Positions 36,406 to 45,322 of a stretch of DNA of 64,000 bases are shown here, in pieces. The translations under genes were made by a program, and so were the position numbers. The DNA comes from Glaciimonas sp. GTDB taxonomy: Bacteria; Pseudomonadota; Gammaproteobacteria; Burkholderiales; Burkholderiaceae_D. Location of the stretch: positions 124,001 to 188,000 of the forward strand of contig JABBOV010000012.1 of NCBI GenBank assembly GCA_012927625.1. The letters run 5' to 3'. Under the pieces are notes generated by a model. The model did no database searches. It had not been told where the DNA came from and saw only the letters and a list, made by a program, of their open reading frames with translations. Numbering within the stretch: position 1 is the first letter of the stretch; each line of letters begins with the position of its first letter.

Positions 36406-36954
36406 TCAGTGCAGCGGATGGGAGCGGAATGCGTCGCTTGAGTGTTCATCAAGATCATCGTCATCGTCATGCTGGTGGCCATTTGCACCATGCACGTGTT
36501 CATGCACAATTTCTTCCTCGGTAGCGGCACGAACCTCCTTGACATTGAGCCAAAACCGCAACGCCATGCCTGCCAGCGGATGATTGCCGTCCAGCACCAC
36601 CTTGTCGTCGGTAATATCGGTCACGGTAAAAATCAACCCACTCTCGTCCCCATCGTCTTCTTCCGGCGTACCTTCGAACTGCATCCCGACTTCCAGCGGA
36701 TTCGGCAAGTGCTTGCGTGATTCGACCTTGACCAACTCCGCGTCGTATTCACCGAAGGCATCGTCCGGTTCGACTTGGAGAGTGATCTCAAAGCCGGCAC
36801 CCTTGCCCTCCAGCGCTTCTTCAATCTTGGGCAGGGTATTCTCATAGCCGCCGTGCAGATACACCATCGGCTCACGGCCTTCCTCGATCAGATTGCCTTG
36901 CGCATCTGACAGTTTGTACTGCACAGTCACTACCGTATCTTTGGCAATCTTCAT
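36406..36954 (-). CDS. slyD: SlyD-like FKBP peptidyl-prolyl isomerase with histidine-rich tail
   Basis: About 182 residues. An FKBP domain is interrupted by an insert-in-flap (IF) domain: VTVQYKLSDAQGNLIEEG and YLHGGYENTLPKIEEALEGK at the N-terminus, then GNHPLAGMALRFWLNVKEV. The C-terminal tail contains many His and Asp residues (HEHVHGANGHQHDDDDD), typical of the nickel-binding tail of SlyD. It acts as a proline isomerase and chaperone and supplies Ni to hydrogenase maturation where present. The ATG at 36954 is preceded by AAAGGA; a TTG lies two codons upstream. Confidence 0.88.
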   Translation of the reverse strand: MKIAKDTVVTVQYKLSDAQGNLIEEGREPMVYLHGGYENTLPKIEEALEGKGAGFEITLQVEPDDAFGEYDAELVKVESRKHLPNPLEVGMQFEGTPEEDDGDESGLIFTVTDITDDKVVLDGNHPLAGMALRFWLNVKEVRAATEEEIVHEHVHGANGHQHDDDDDLDEHSSDAFRSHPLH

Positions 36955-37020
36955 GTTCAATCCTTTCTGAGGTTAATGGTCAGATTATACCTGCCTGGCT
37001 AGCTTGACTATAATGCACGC

Positions 37021-38142
37021 ATGAAAAAACTCACTCTCCTGGGCGGATTGACGCCGGCACAATTCTTCCGCGATTACTGGCATAAAAAACCGCTGCTGAT
37101 CCGGCAAGCCATTCCCGGCTTAAAGCCCTTGCTATCGCGCCAGGCTCTGTTCGCGCTGGCCCGGCAGGAGGATGTCGAATCCCGTCTGCTGACGCATTTC
37201 GATCAGCAATACAAACTGGAAAACGGTCCAATTGATACCGTTCCCGACATCCACCAGAAGAATTGGACGCTATTGGTGCAAAGCGTCAACCTGCACAATG
37301 ACGCGGCCAATGCCCTGCTGCGGCAGTTCCGCTTCGTGCCCGATGCACGCCTGGATGATCTGATGATCAGCTACGCCACCGACACCGGCGGCGTCGGCCC
37401 ACATTTTGATTCCTACGACGTGTTTTTATTACAGGCGCACGGTCGGCGCCACTGGCGTATCGGGGCACAAAAAGACCTGACCATCATTGACGGCCTGCCA
37501 CTCAAAATTCTGCGCGATTTTCAGCCGGAAGAAGAGTTTGTGCTGGAGCCTGGCGATATGCTGTACCTGCCGCCCCAATATGCCCATGATGGCATTGCGC
37601 TCGGCGAGTGCATGACCTACTCAATCGGATTTCGGGCCCCGGCTTATCAGGAGCTGGGTGAAGCATTCCTGCAATTCATGGCTGATTCGATCGACCTCCC
37701 CGGGAAATACACTGACCCGGACCTGAAACCGACTGCGCGTCCGGCCGAAATCAGTGGCGCCATGCTATCGCGCATCTCGGCTGAATTGATCAAGGTACAG
37801 TTTACTGAAGACGACATGGCGCTCTTTCTGGGCGGTTACCTGTCGGAACCTAAGGCTAGCGTCACGTTTAAGCCGCCGGTACGCTCGCTCTCTGCTGAAA
37901 AATTCATTCAGGCGGCCATTAAGCGCGGCATAACGCTGTCTCGCAAAACCCAAATGCTATATCGCGGTAAACATATCTTCATCAATGGAGAATCGTTCGC
38001 TGCCGCCCGCGCTGATAAAGCCACGCTTGACTTGCTGGCGAATAGCCGCGCACTGGACGGCAAAGAAGTAGCCTCTGCTTCGCTTGACGTACAAGAGGCA
38101 CTGCATTTGTGGTACACGGACGGTTGGCTGAATCTGACATGA
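37021..38142 (+). CDS. Cupin/JmjC-type ribosomal oxygenase (YcfD/RoxA-like, L16 arginine hydroxylase family)
   Basis: A 373-residue 2-oxoglutarate/Fe(II) dioxygenase. The N-terminal GGLTPAQFFRDYWHKKPLLIR is the family signature, and the HxD iron motif HFDSYDVF and distal His in YAHDGIALG give the facial triad. The C-terminal winged-helix part (about 260-370) is also as in YcfD. E. coli YcfD hydroxylates an arginine of ribosomal protein L16. It is transcribed divergently from slyD, 66 bp apart. Confidence 0.88.
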   Translation: MKKLTLLGGLTPAQFFRDYWHKKPLLIRQAIPGLKPLLSRQALFALARQEDVESRLLTHFDQQYKLENGPIDTVPDIHQKNWTLLVQSVNLHNDAANALLRQFRFVPDARLDDLMISYATDTGGVGPHFDSYDVFLLQAHGRRHWRIGAQKDLTIIDGLPLKILRDFQPEEEFVLEPGDMLYLPPQYAHDGIALGECMTYSIGFRAPAYQELGEAFLQFMADSIDLPGKYTDPDLKPTARPAEISGAMLSRISAELIKVQFTEDDMALFLGGYLSEPKASVTFKPPVRSLSAEKFIQAAIKRGITLSRKTQMLYRGKHIFINGESFAAARADKATLDLLANSRALDGKEVASASLDVQEALHLWYTDGWLNLT

Positions 38143-38427
38143 ATATTTATATAGTGACAACGAATAGTAACTAATCGAATTCACGGAATGGCGCCTCTGC
38201 ATCTTGGGCTAATGGATTTAGGCGGCATATGTTGCGATATTACAAAAAATAATTTACGCACCTATAGCAGAACTCTGAAAAATCACTATAATCTCGGGTT
38301 GGTAGGGTCATAAGTATCGCAGTGCATCAAAAAGTGCATTTTCGAACAAGAACCAACCGATTGAGCGATAATTACCGGTAATTATTCATCGCATAAATTT
38401 GTAATTTATTCAACCTAAGGAATACCC

Positions 38428-38664
38428 ATGAAAAAATCACTCTTGTTAGCTTCCCTGTTGGCTATCGTTTTAGTTGGCTGCGGCAAAAAAGAAGAAGTTG
38501 TCGTTACTCCTCCTGCTGCCGAAGTTGCTCCTGCTGCACCAGCTGCTGAAGCTGCCCCTGCTGCACCAGCAGCACCAGCTGCTGAAGCCGCTCCAGCAGC
38601 ACCTGCTGCTGATGCAGCACCTGCTGCTCCAGCAGCACCTGCTGCTGATGCACCAGCCAAGTAA
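38428..38664 (+). CDS. Small Ala/Pro-rich lipoprotein
   Basis: 78 residues. The signal peptide MKKSLLLASLLAIVLVGC has lipobox LVGC (Cys18). After GKKEEVVV there are about 45 residues almost wholly Ala and Pro with regular Glu/Asp (AAPAAP/AAEAAPAAP units). CAAT/AAGGAA-type Shine-Dalgarno (AAGGAATACCC) precedes the ATG, and a strong terminator follows 14 bp after the stop, so this is a genuine monocistronic gene. Similar Ala/Pro-rich small lipoproteins are seen in Burkholderiales; the function is unknown, and an extended spacer anchored in the envelope is an inference. Confidence 0.8.
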   Translation: MKKSLLLASLLAIVLVGCGKKEEVVVTPPAAEVAPAAPAAEAAPAAPAAPAAEAAPAAPAADAAPAAPAAPAADAPAK

Positions 38665-38678
38665 TCGTCAGGTTACTC

Positions 38679-38708
38679 AAAAAAGCCAGCCACACGGCTG
38701 GCTTTTTT
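38679..38708 (+). terminator. Terminator of Ala/Pro-rich lipoprotein gene
   Basis: GCCAGCC (38685-38691), loop ACAC, GGCTGGC (38696-38702), flanked by A6 and T6; it can act in both directions. Confidence 0.9.
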
Positions 38709-38783
38709 GCGTTTAAAGTATTTTTTGCACTGCAGTAAAAGAGCTTCCCACAGCTTGTCCATTCGGTGGATGCAAAAAATAAA

Positions 38784-39566
38784 TCAAGCCAGCGATAAAT
38801 CGATCCAGTCGAATCCTTCTTGCTGACAGGCCATTATCACATCAGCCTGATGACCATCCAAACCCTGCATTAAAGCTATCAGAGCAAGTTCAGTCGTATT
38901 ATTTTGTAGGCTCAGATGGCCCCCGATTAACCGTTTCAGGCGCGACTTGTCTATTTGACGCAAAATCCCTGACGCGGTTTCGTTGGAAAGATGCCCATAG
39001 CCTCCGCTAATACGCTTCTTGAGTGAATACGGGTATTTGGAATTGGCTAGCATCACCCGATCATGATTGCACTCTATTAAAAGGGCGTTGCATCCGCCTA
39101 GAGCCTGCACCAAATGCGGCGTTGATTGGCCGGCATCGGTCAACACGCCCAGGGTGGAGTTTCCATCGGTTGCGACATATTGCAGCGGCTCCCGCGCATC
39201 ATGCGGCACAGTGTACGGCGCCAAAGATAAATCACCAATGATCAAATTATCGCCGTCGCGGCAAAAGTGCAGTTTAACACCATCGCATTTATGGATTACA
39301 GCTTGATAAGTGCCAAAACTGAGCCAGACAGGAATGCGGTGACGGCGCGCCAGCGTAAATACGCCGCCGACATGATCCTGGTGCTCATGGGTGACTACGA
39401 TGCCGGACAAGTCACTTGGCGTCATGCCAAGTCGGAGTAATCTGCGTTCGACCTCTCGCACGCCAAAACCGCAATCGAGCATCACCGTAGTGCGCGTTAT
39501 ACCCGATTCGGCGCAAATCAGCAGCGCGTTACCGTCGCTGCCGCTGCCCAGGCTGGAGAACTTCAA
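38784..39566 (-). CDS. MBL-fold metallo-hydrolase (YycJ/WalJ-like)
   Basis: 260 residues with a metallo-beta-lactamase fold. It begins MKFSSLGSGSDGNALLI, then has THEHQDHVGGV (HxHxDH), VPHDA and HNHDR/GHLS-like distal His motifs. This resembles the YycJ/WalJ group of predicted 5'-exonuclease-like MBL proteins conserved beside dapA-bamC in betaproteobacteria. The actual substrate is not known. It is followed on the minus strand by nothing near; bamC and dapA precede it in the same direction. Confidence 0.85.
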   Translation of the reverse strand: MKFSSLGSGSDGNALLICAESGITRTTVMLDCGFGVREVERRLLRLGMTPSDLSGIVVTHEHQDHVGGVFTLARRHRIPVWLSFGTYQAVIHKCDGVKLHFCRDGDNLIIGDLSLAPYTVPHDAREPLQYVATDGNSTLGVLTDAGQSTPHLVQALGGCNALLIECNHDRVMLANSKYPYSLKKRISGGYGHLSNETASGILRQIDKSRLKRLIGGHLSLQNNTTELALIALMQGLDGHQADVIMACQQEGFDWIDLSLA

Positions 39567-39635
39567 AATACAGGTACCGCTCTAATTGGTACCTTCAGCG
39601 CCACGAATACCAGAAACACCATAAGCAACTGCAAT

Positions 39636-40802
39636 TTATTTCAATTGTGCATTCAACAAAGATAGAATTTTGCCAGCGGCCGATGAAGTTTCAGAATTTC
39701 CCTTGTCGTCCAGGACGGATATCTGACTAGTCGCTGCAACGCCTTTGACCACAACCCGATAACGCTGTGCTTTTTTAGCTTTATCGGAAGGGCTGGATGA
39801 AAACAAGCGTGAGAAGAAGCCTTTATCGCCAGAAGTCTTGTTGTTGGCATCCAGGTCTTGATCAACGTAACGGACAAAATATACGCCCTGGCTGCGGTCG
39901 CGGTCTTCCACCGTGAATCCGACCCGATCCAGAGCCAAGCCGACCCGACGCCAGGCGCGATCAAAGTTTTCATCAACTTCAACATAGGTGCCGTTGCTGC
40001 TGCCTGCCTTAACGATTCGAGCCCGGGCCTGCTCCGGCGCTGCATTTGCCACCATCACCTTGGCGCGCTCTGTCTCGACGCCGAAACGCACCATCAAACG
40101 TGCCAGAAATTCGGCTTCAAGCTCAGGGTCGGCAGGTCGCGGCGTCCATACCGTAGTTTCCTTGTTGCTGCCAGTGAGCACTTCTTGCGCACCGCGGTGA
40201 CTGATAAAGATTTCAGTGGTGCCGTCAGCGCCACGCTCCAGTCGTGTCCTGAATTTATCGCGCTCGCCGGTTGAATACAATGAATCCAGAACCTTGCCCA
40301 GTGTTTTGCGAATAATATCCTGTGGAATTTTTGCCCGATTTTCTGCCCAGTCGGTTTCCATCACCCCGGTTTCAGGAGATTCGATATTGATCAAAAAGCC
40401 TGATTCCTGCCAGAATTCCTTGATTTGCGGCCACAACACTTCCGGCGCTTGTTTGATGACGAGCCAGCGCTGGTCGCCAGCCCGCTCGATGTGCATATCG
40501 GCCACAGCTTTGGGTGCCACCGCGGCAGCTGTTGCGGCTGGACGCAGCACATTCTGTTGCAAGTTAAAGCCGGAAGCGGTTGCAGTACCACGGTTATTGA
40601 TATCGGGAATTGCGTAGCGGTTGTCGCGCTGCAACTGGGTTAGATCCGGTGGAATTTCGAGAGAAGATGTGGATGCCTTGCCCGCGCTTTTGTAATCGAT
40701 CTTGTCGGCTTCAAGCATGGAGCCGATGGAACTGCAACCCGCCAAGCCTGCCAGAACTAAGCCATAAACTATACCGCGCTGGGCGATATTACGTTGATCC
40801 AT
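39636..40802 (-). CDS. bamC: Outer membrane protein assembly factor BamC (NlpB/DapX lipoprotein)
   Basis: About 388 residues. The signal peptide GIVYGLVLAGLAGC gives Cys23 as lipidation site. The following unstructured KIDYKSAGKAS and LEIPPDLTQLQRDNRYAIPD segment is the conserved BamC stretch that contacts BamD. Two helix-grip domains follow, and NLQQNVLRPAA is also seen. BamC is a lipoprotein of the Bam outer-membrane assembly complex. The ATG at 40802 (MDQRN) is chosen; ATG 40826 (MTIRKSNQ) is possible. It lies just after dapA, the usual dapA-bamC pairing. Confidence 0.88.
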   Translation of the reverse strand: MDQRNIAQRGIVYGLVLAGLAGCSSIGSMLEADKIDYKSAGKASTSSLEIPPDLTQLQRDNRYAIPDINNRGTATASGFNLQQNVLRPAATAAAVAPKAVADMHIERAGDQRWLVIKQAPEVLWPQIKEFWQESGFLINIESPETGVMETDWAENRAKIPQDIIRKTLGKVLDSLYSTGERDKFRTRLERGADGTTEIFISHRGAQEVLTGSNKETTVWTPRPADPELEAEFLARLMVRFGVETERAKVMVANAAPEQARARIVKAGSSNGTYVEVDENFDRAWRRVGLALDRVGFTVEDRDRSQGVYFVRYVDQDLDANNKTSGDKGFFSRLFSSSPSDKAKKAQRYRVVVKGVAATSQISVLDDKGNSETSSAAGKILSLLNAQLK

Positions 40803-40899
40803 CTGATTGCTCTTGCGAATAGTCATATCGTTTCGGAATGAAAAGGCGATGTTCGGAGCCGGACAATGCAACCCGTCCGGCCGTTGAAAAATTTTGCGC

Positions 40900-41793
40900 T
40901 TAATGTAATACAGCGCCCGGCAATACACCGGATGCACGAAGAGCTGCACGTACCGTGTCCTGGTACTGCGCAGACATCGGCACTAGCGGCAATCGAATAC
41001 CTGGTGGAATCAAACCCATTTCAGTCATTGCCCATTTAACCGGCAGCGGATTGGGTTCGACGAAAAGTGTGATGTGCAGCGGCAGTAGTCGATTGTTGAT
41101 TTCAATTGCCCGCGCCACATTGCCTTCCATTGCGGCCATGCAAAGTGCATGCATCGCGCGCGGAGCCACATTGGCTGTTACCGAAATATTACCTTTGCCG
41201 CCACACAACATCAGTGCCATAGCGGTCGGATCATCGCCCGAATATACCGCGAAGGATTGTGGTGCCAGGCGGATCAGGTCGGTGCCGCGACCGATATTGC
41301 CGGTTGCATCCTTGACCCCAATGATGCCCGGAACCTGCGCCAGGCGCAGGATGGTGTCGTTATGCATATCGGCCACGGTACGGCCGGGAACGTTGTACAG
41401 GATTGCCGGCAAATCAACCGATTCAGCGATTTTTTTGAAATGCTGATACATGCCTTCTTGTGTCGGCCGATTGTAGTACGGCACCACAAGCAGGGATGCG
41501 TCGGCGCCGGCTTCTTTGGCATAACGCGTCAGCGCGATCGCTTCGGAAGTAGAGTTGCCGCCGGTGCCGGCGATGATCGGAATGCGCTTATTGGCATGTT
41601 CAACCGCGACTTTGATCAGTTCGCAGTGCTCTTCCACCGAGACCGTCGGCGATTCGCCAGTAGTGCCGACGATCACAATGCCATCGGTGCCTTCTGCGAT
41701 GTGCCAATCAATTAGTTTGCGCAAGCCCGGTAGATCCAGGCTGCCATCTGCGTCCATGGGGGTGACGATTGCTACTATGCTGCCCTTAATCAT
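40900..41793 (-). CDS. dapA: 4-hydroxy-tetrahydrodipicolinate synthase
   Basis: 297 residues. Family motifs are GTTGESPTV, the [14 protein letters not shown] loop, [11 protein letters not shown] and IGVKDATGN with the Schiff-base Lys; a Tyr of the proton relay is in the YYNRP region. It condenses pyruvate with aspartate semialdehyde, the first committed step to diaminopimelate and lysine. It is transcribed with bamC downstream. Confidence 0.96.
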   Translation of the reverse strand: MIKGSIVAIVTPMDADGSLDLPGLRKLIDWHIAEGTDGIVIVGTTGESPTVSVEEHCELIKVAVEHANKRIPIIAGTGGNSTSEAIALTRYAKEAGADASLLVVPYYNRPTQEGMYQHFKKIAESVDLPAILYNVPGRTVADMHNDTILRLAQVPGIIGVKDATGNIGRGTDLIRLAPQSFAVYSGDDPTAMALMLCGGKGNISVTANVAPRAMHALCMAAMEGNVARAIEINNRLLPLHITLFVEPNPLPVKWAMTEMGLIPPGIRLPLVPMSAQYQDTVRAALRASGVLPGAVLH

Positions 41794-41894
41794 AGAGAGT
41801 CTTTAATGCGTTGGGATGTAAAAGATTAATTGTAGCGGATAGCCCGCGCCCGTGGTGCAGTGTTGCTCTTTTGCTTTTTTGCTTTTATAGGATT

Positions 41895-42479
41895 TCAAAA
41901 CAATCGCGGCTGTCCGGGAGCCAGGCCTGCGGCGCTTTTGATGGCGCAAATTCTCTGCACCATGGCAGGCTTCGGCGTCTCGGTATAGCCCTCTTCAAAT
42001 CCGAGCACATACATGGTAACTGAAGGATTCTGCCTGAGCACTTCGAGCAATTCACCCCGGCTCAATAAAAAGTTCGGATTGGATGGCTTGCCGTAGAGCG
42101 CATTGCCATTGGAGAAAGTTTCATATATTAGCAAGCCACCGTTTGCCAGGCTATCCAAAATATGCGGGAACAAAGGGCGATGCAAATAGTTGGTAACAAT
42201 AATCGCAGCAAAGTGTCCGCCTTCGAAAGGCCATGCCGCAGCATCGGCTTCCAGATCGACTTGCATGGTGACAACGCCCTGCCCTGCGGCACTAGCCAGC
42301 GCAGCCGAATCGCGATCCGCAGCCAGCACCGGATGCCCCAAAGCTGCCAAAAGGCGCGCATGGCGGCCGCTACCACAAGCCAGATCAAGCACTGGTCCTG
42401 GCGGAATGAGCGCAGCGAAGCGCTGCACCCATGCAGAAGGTACATCCTGGTCTATGTTGGAATCGGCGAGATGGTGCAT
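41895..42479 (-). CDS. Class I SAM-dependent methyltransferase
   Basis: 194 residues. SAM-binding motif I is VLDLACGSGRHARLLAALGH, motif II/III is around VLAADRD and ATMQVDLE, followed by FAAIIVTNYLHR and GGLLIYETF. It resembles the TehB/small methyltransferase group frequently annotated only generically. The substrate is unknown. It lies between dapA and trpS, all minus strand, separated from trpS by 32 bp, so likely co-transcribed. Confidence 0.85.
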   Translation of the reverse strand: MHHLADSNIDQDVPSAWVQRFAALIPPGPVLDLACGSGRHARLLAALGHPVLAADRDSAALASAAGQGVVTMQVDLEADAAAWPFEGGHFAAIIVTNYLHRPLFPHILDSLANGGLLIYETFSNGNALYGKPSNPNFLLSRGELLEVLRQNPSVTMYVLGFEEGYTETPKPAMVQRICAIKSAAGLAPGQPRLF

Positions 42480-42511
42480 TTCGGTTTAACTTTGGGGAGG
42501 TTTATTTGGGC

Positions 42512-43714
42512 TTAGTTATAGCTCAAACCCATCGCCTCACGCACATCGCGCATGGTTTCCTGCGCCAGTTTGCGCGCCTTGTCGCAGCCATCGGCAACGA
42601 TTGCACGCACTAGCGACGGATCGTCGAGGTATTGCTGGGCCCGTTCGCGCATCGGCTCCTGCTCTTTCAATACCGCGTCGATCACCGGCTGTTTGCATTC
42701 AAGGCAACCGATGCCGGCGGATGTGCAACCTTTGACTACCCACTCCTTGGTAGCCGAATTGGAATACACCAAGTGTAGCTGCCACACCGGGCATTTTTCA
42801 GGATCGCCCGGGTCCGTACGGCGCACACGCGCCGGGTCGGTCGGCATAGTGCGGATTTTCCTGGTTACAGACTCTTTGTCCTCGCGCAGCGCAATCGAAT
42901 TACCGTAACTCTTCGACATTTTTTGTCCATCTAGCCCGGGCAGGCGCGATGATTCGGTCAGACGCGCCTGCGGTTCGACCAGAATTAGTTTACGGCTGCC
43001 TTCCAGATAGCCGAACAGCCGTTCACGGTCGATCATCGACAAGCTTTGCGCATCATCGAGCATGGCTTTAGCCTGCTCCAGAGCATCTTCCTTACCGTGC
43101 TGCTGGAATTCGGTGCGCAATTGGTTATACATTTTGGCGCGCTTGCTACCGAGTTTCTTGACCGCGTCCTGCGCCTTTTCCTCGAAACCTTTTTCCTTGC
43201 CGTACAAATGATTGAAGCGGCGTGCGATTTCGCGTGTTATCTCGACATGCGGCACCTGGTCTTCGCCGACCGGAACCTGGGTGGCGCGATAAATCAGCAC
43301 ATCGGCAGCCATCAGCAATGGGTAACCCAAAAAGCCGTAGGTGGTGAGATCCTTGTGCGACAGCTTTTCGATTTGATCCTTGTAGGTCGGCACCCGCTCC
43401 AGCCAGCCCAGCGGGGTGGCCATCGATAGCAGCAAGTGCAATTCTGCGTGTTCCGGCACCCGGGATTGGATAAAGAGCGTCGCTTCGGACGGATCCACAC
43501 CGGCCGCCAGCCAATCGATCAGCATGTCCCAAGTGCTGGCTTCTATCAGCGAAGGGTCGTCGTAATTGGTAGTCAATGCATGCCAGTCGGCAACAAAGAA
43601 CAGGCACGGCATTTCGGTCTGCATCCTTATCCAGTTTTTCAAGGCGCCGTGATAATGACCAAGGTGCAAGGCGCCAGTGGGGCGCATGCCGGAAACAACG
43701 CGATCAGGATACAT
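42512..43714 (-). CDS. trpS: Tryptophanyl-tRNA synthetase with [4Fe-4S]-type cysteine motif
   Basis: 400 residues, longer than the about 335 of E. coli TrpS. The class I motifs are TGALHLGHYHGAL (HIGH) and GQKMSKSYGN (KMSKS). An extra C-terminal insert has C-x21-C-x6-C-x2-C (EKCPVWQ...KGCTSAGIGCLECK), close to the C-x22-C-x6-C-x2-C [4Fe-4S] cluster motif of Thermotoga TrpS, which contacts the tRNA anticodon. It charges tRNA-Trp. It starts 10 bp after the stop of the M50 protease gene. Confidence 0.94.
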   Translation of the reverse strand: MYPDRVVSGMRPTGALHLGHYHGALKNWIRMQTEMPCLFFVADWHALTTNYDDPSLIEASTWDMLIDWLAAGVDPSEATLFIQSRVPEHAELHLLLSMATPLGWLERVPTYKDQIEKLSHKDLTTYGFLGYPLLMAADVLIYRATQVPVGEDQVPHVEITREIARRFNHLYGKEKGFEEKAQDAVKKLGSKRAKMYNQLRTEFQQHGKEDALEQAKAMLDDAQSLSMIDRERLFGYLEGSRKLILVEPQARLTESSRLPGLDGQKMSKSYGNSIALREDKESVTRKIRTMPTDPARVRRTDPGDPEKCPVWQLHLVYSNSATKEWVVKGCTSAGIGCLECKQPVIDAVLKEQEPMRERAQQYLDDPSLVRAIVADGCDKARKLAQETMRDVREAMGLSYN

Positions 43715-43724
43715 AATTAGTCGG

Positions 43725-44384
43725 TCAGTTCAAAAGTAAGTTCAAAGGAGAAACAATTAATTTCAATACGGTATTGGCAATCACCATCACCGGTACTAGC
43801 CAATACTGCAACACCTGGAGCAACATCAGCCCAATCAGGATAAAGAAGCCATAAGGTTCGAGGCGGGCAAACTGAGCGGCATACTTTTGCGGTAGCAGGC
43901 TGGTGAGGATGCGGCCGCCGTCCAGCGGCGGCAACGGAAACAGATTAAAAGCAAAAATCACCAGATTAACCAGCACGCCAGCTTGCACCATCCGCATGAA
44001 AAACACATTTTCCACCTGTAGCGCAGTCAGTAATATGCCGAATATCATCCACAGCAGTGCCATGAATAGATTCGCCGCCGGGCCTGCCAGAGCAACCCAG
44101 GCCATTTGCTTCTTCGGATTGCGCAAACGCGCAAAATCAACCGGAACCGGCTTGGCATAACCGAACAGAAAAGCACCACTGGTAGCGAAATACATCATGA
44201 TCGGGATCAGAATGGTGCCGAAAGGATCGATGTGCTTGATCGGATTGAGGCTCATGCGCCCCTGCTGGTACGCAGTCGTGTCGCCAAAATACTTGGCCGC
44301 ATAGGCATGCGCCGCTTCATGCAGGGTGATGGCGAATAATACCGGCAGCGCATATACAGCGACGGTTTGGATCATGTCATTCAT
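43725..44384 (-). CDS. Site-2 protease family (M50) membrane metalloprotease
   Basis: 219 residues with about 5-6 membrane segments. The zinc motif HEAAHAYA (HExxH) is near residue 22, and NLFPLPPLDGGRIL (NPDG-like third ligand Asp) lies in the C-terminal half. This short form lacks the PDZ domains of RseP and resembles the widespread small 'site-2 protease family' near trpS in betaproteobacteria. The function is presumably intramembrane cleavage; the target is unknown. Confidence 0.9.
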   Translation of the reverse strand: MNDMIQTVAVYALPVLFAITLHEAAHAYAAKYFGDTTAYQQGRMSLNPIKHIDPFGTILIPIMMYFATSGAFLFGYAKPVPVDFARLRNPKKQMAWVALAGPAANLFMALLWMIFGILLTALQVENVFFMRMVQAGVLVNLVIFAFNLFPLPPLDGGRILTSLLPQKYAAQFARLEPYGFFILIGLMLLQVLQYWLVPVMVIANTVLKLIVSPLNLLLN

Positions 44385-44491
44385 GGCGAGATTTTATCAG
44401 AGGGATGGGCCGCAACCGGTTTGCAGCAATTGTAGATACCGCATCAATCGCGATAAAAACTGGGACAGGTGCTGTTTGCGCTTCATTGTAT

Positions 44492-44578
44492 TTTAAATAC
44501 AGTGGAGTATAAGTAAAAATGATGCTATTTCCGCATATAAAAAGACGATATAAAATAAATACATACCTCACTATATTA
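44492..44578 (+). repeat. Dispersed intergenic repeat, copy D
   Basis: It runs AAATACAGTGGAGTATAAGT, then a weak hairpin 1 (AGTAT with ATGCT), TTTCCGCATATAAAAAGACG and AAATAAATACATACCTCA followed by CTATATTA. It shares GGAGTAT, TTTCCGCAT and AAATAC with copies B, C, E and F. It lies between the YciO-like gene's end (minus) and the M50 protease start (minus). Confidence 0.65.
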
Positions 44579-44605
44579 AAAACCGTGGATTTTTCCTGGA
44601 ATTTT

Positions 44606-45229
44606 TTACAAACCGAACAATGCGGCGTCGCCACGTCCCTGGCGCACCAAAACCGGCTCCGCTCCAACCAAATCGATGACGGTGGTCAGCCCCAAGCCAC
44701 GGGTGCCGTCATCCACAATTAGCTCAATTTGCTTGGACAAAAGCTCACGAATTTGCTCCGGGTCGTTCAAAGGATCAGTCTGTCCTGGCAAAATCAGGGT
44801 GGTACCCAGCAACGGCTGACCCAACTCTTCCAGCAAAGCTTGCGTGATGCGATTTTCCGGCACCCGCAAGCCGATCGTCTTGCGCGACGGATGACTCAAG
44901 CGACGCGGCACTTCCTTGGTGGCTTCCAGGATGAAAGTATACGGGCCTGGCGTAGCGGCCTTGAGCATGCGGAACTGTGTATTGTCGACCCGGGCATAGG
45001 CCGCGATGTCACTCAAATCGCGGCACAGCAAGGTCAACAGATGCTTGTCATCGATACCGCGAATACGGCGCAAGCGTTCGACTGCATGTTTGTCATCAAG
45101 ATGGCATATGAGCGCGTAGCAGGAATCGGTCGGCAATGCAACGATGCCGCCGGCATGAATAATTTGCGCTGCCTGCTTGAGCAAGCGCGGTTGCGGATTA
45201 TCTGGATGCAGCTGGAAAAATTGGCTCAT
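44606..45229 (-). CDS. L-threonylcarbamoyladenylate synthase family protein (YciO/YrdC type)
   Basis: About 207 residues with the YrdC fold: GGIVALPTDSCYALICHL near the N-terminus, RRIRGIDDKHLLTLLCRDL, FILEATKEVPRRLSHPSRKT and IGLRVPENRITQALLEELGQPLL. It matches the YciO branch, whose members resemble TsaC (threonylcarbamoyl-AMP synthesis for t6A) but whose activity is less certain. The ATG at 45229 (MSQFFQLHPDNPQPR) is the family-like start; another lies five codons upstream. Confidence 0.88.
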   Translation of the reverse strand: MSQFFQLHPDNPQPRLLKQAAQIIHAGGIVALPTDSCYALICHLDDKHAVERLRRIRGIDDKHLLTLLCRDLSDIAAYARVDNTQFRMLKAATPGPYTFILEATKEVPRRLSHPSRKTIGLRVPENRITQALLEELGQPLLGTTLILPGQTDPLNDPEQIRELLSKQIELIVDDGTRGLGLTTVIDLVGAEPVLVRQGRGDAALFGL

Positions 45230-45244
45230 GGCGGCAAATGACAA

Positions 45245-45270
45245 CGACGGTAGCGTGAGAACTACCGTCG
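45245..45270. terminator. Possible terminator of htpX
   Basis: Perfect 9-bp inverted repeat CGACGGTAG (45245-45253) and CTACCGTCG (45262-45270) with an 8-nt loop, between the htpX end (minus) and the YciO-like start (minus). No strong T-tract follows. Confidence 0.4.
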
Positions 45271-45322
45271 CGGTATTGGGTTAAATACGGCGTTAAAAAC
45301 GAAATTAAGAAGAACTGTAAAT

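Noticed and set aside
38415-38716. Several overlapping frames (Ala-, Leu- and Gln-rich) on both strands across the Ala/Pro lipoprotein gene
   Set aside because: The repeats have no stop codons in other frames. Only the frame at 38428 has a signal peptide, lipobox and Shine-Dalgarno; the others are shadows.
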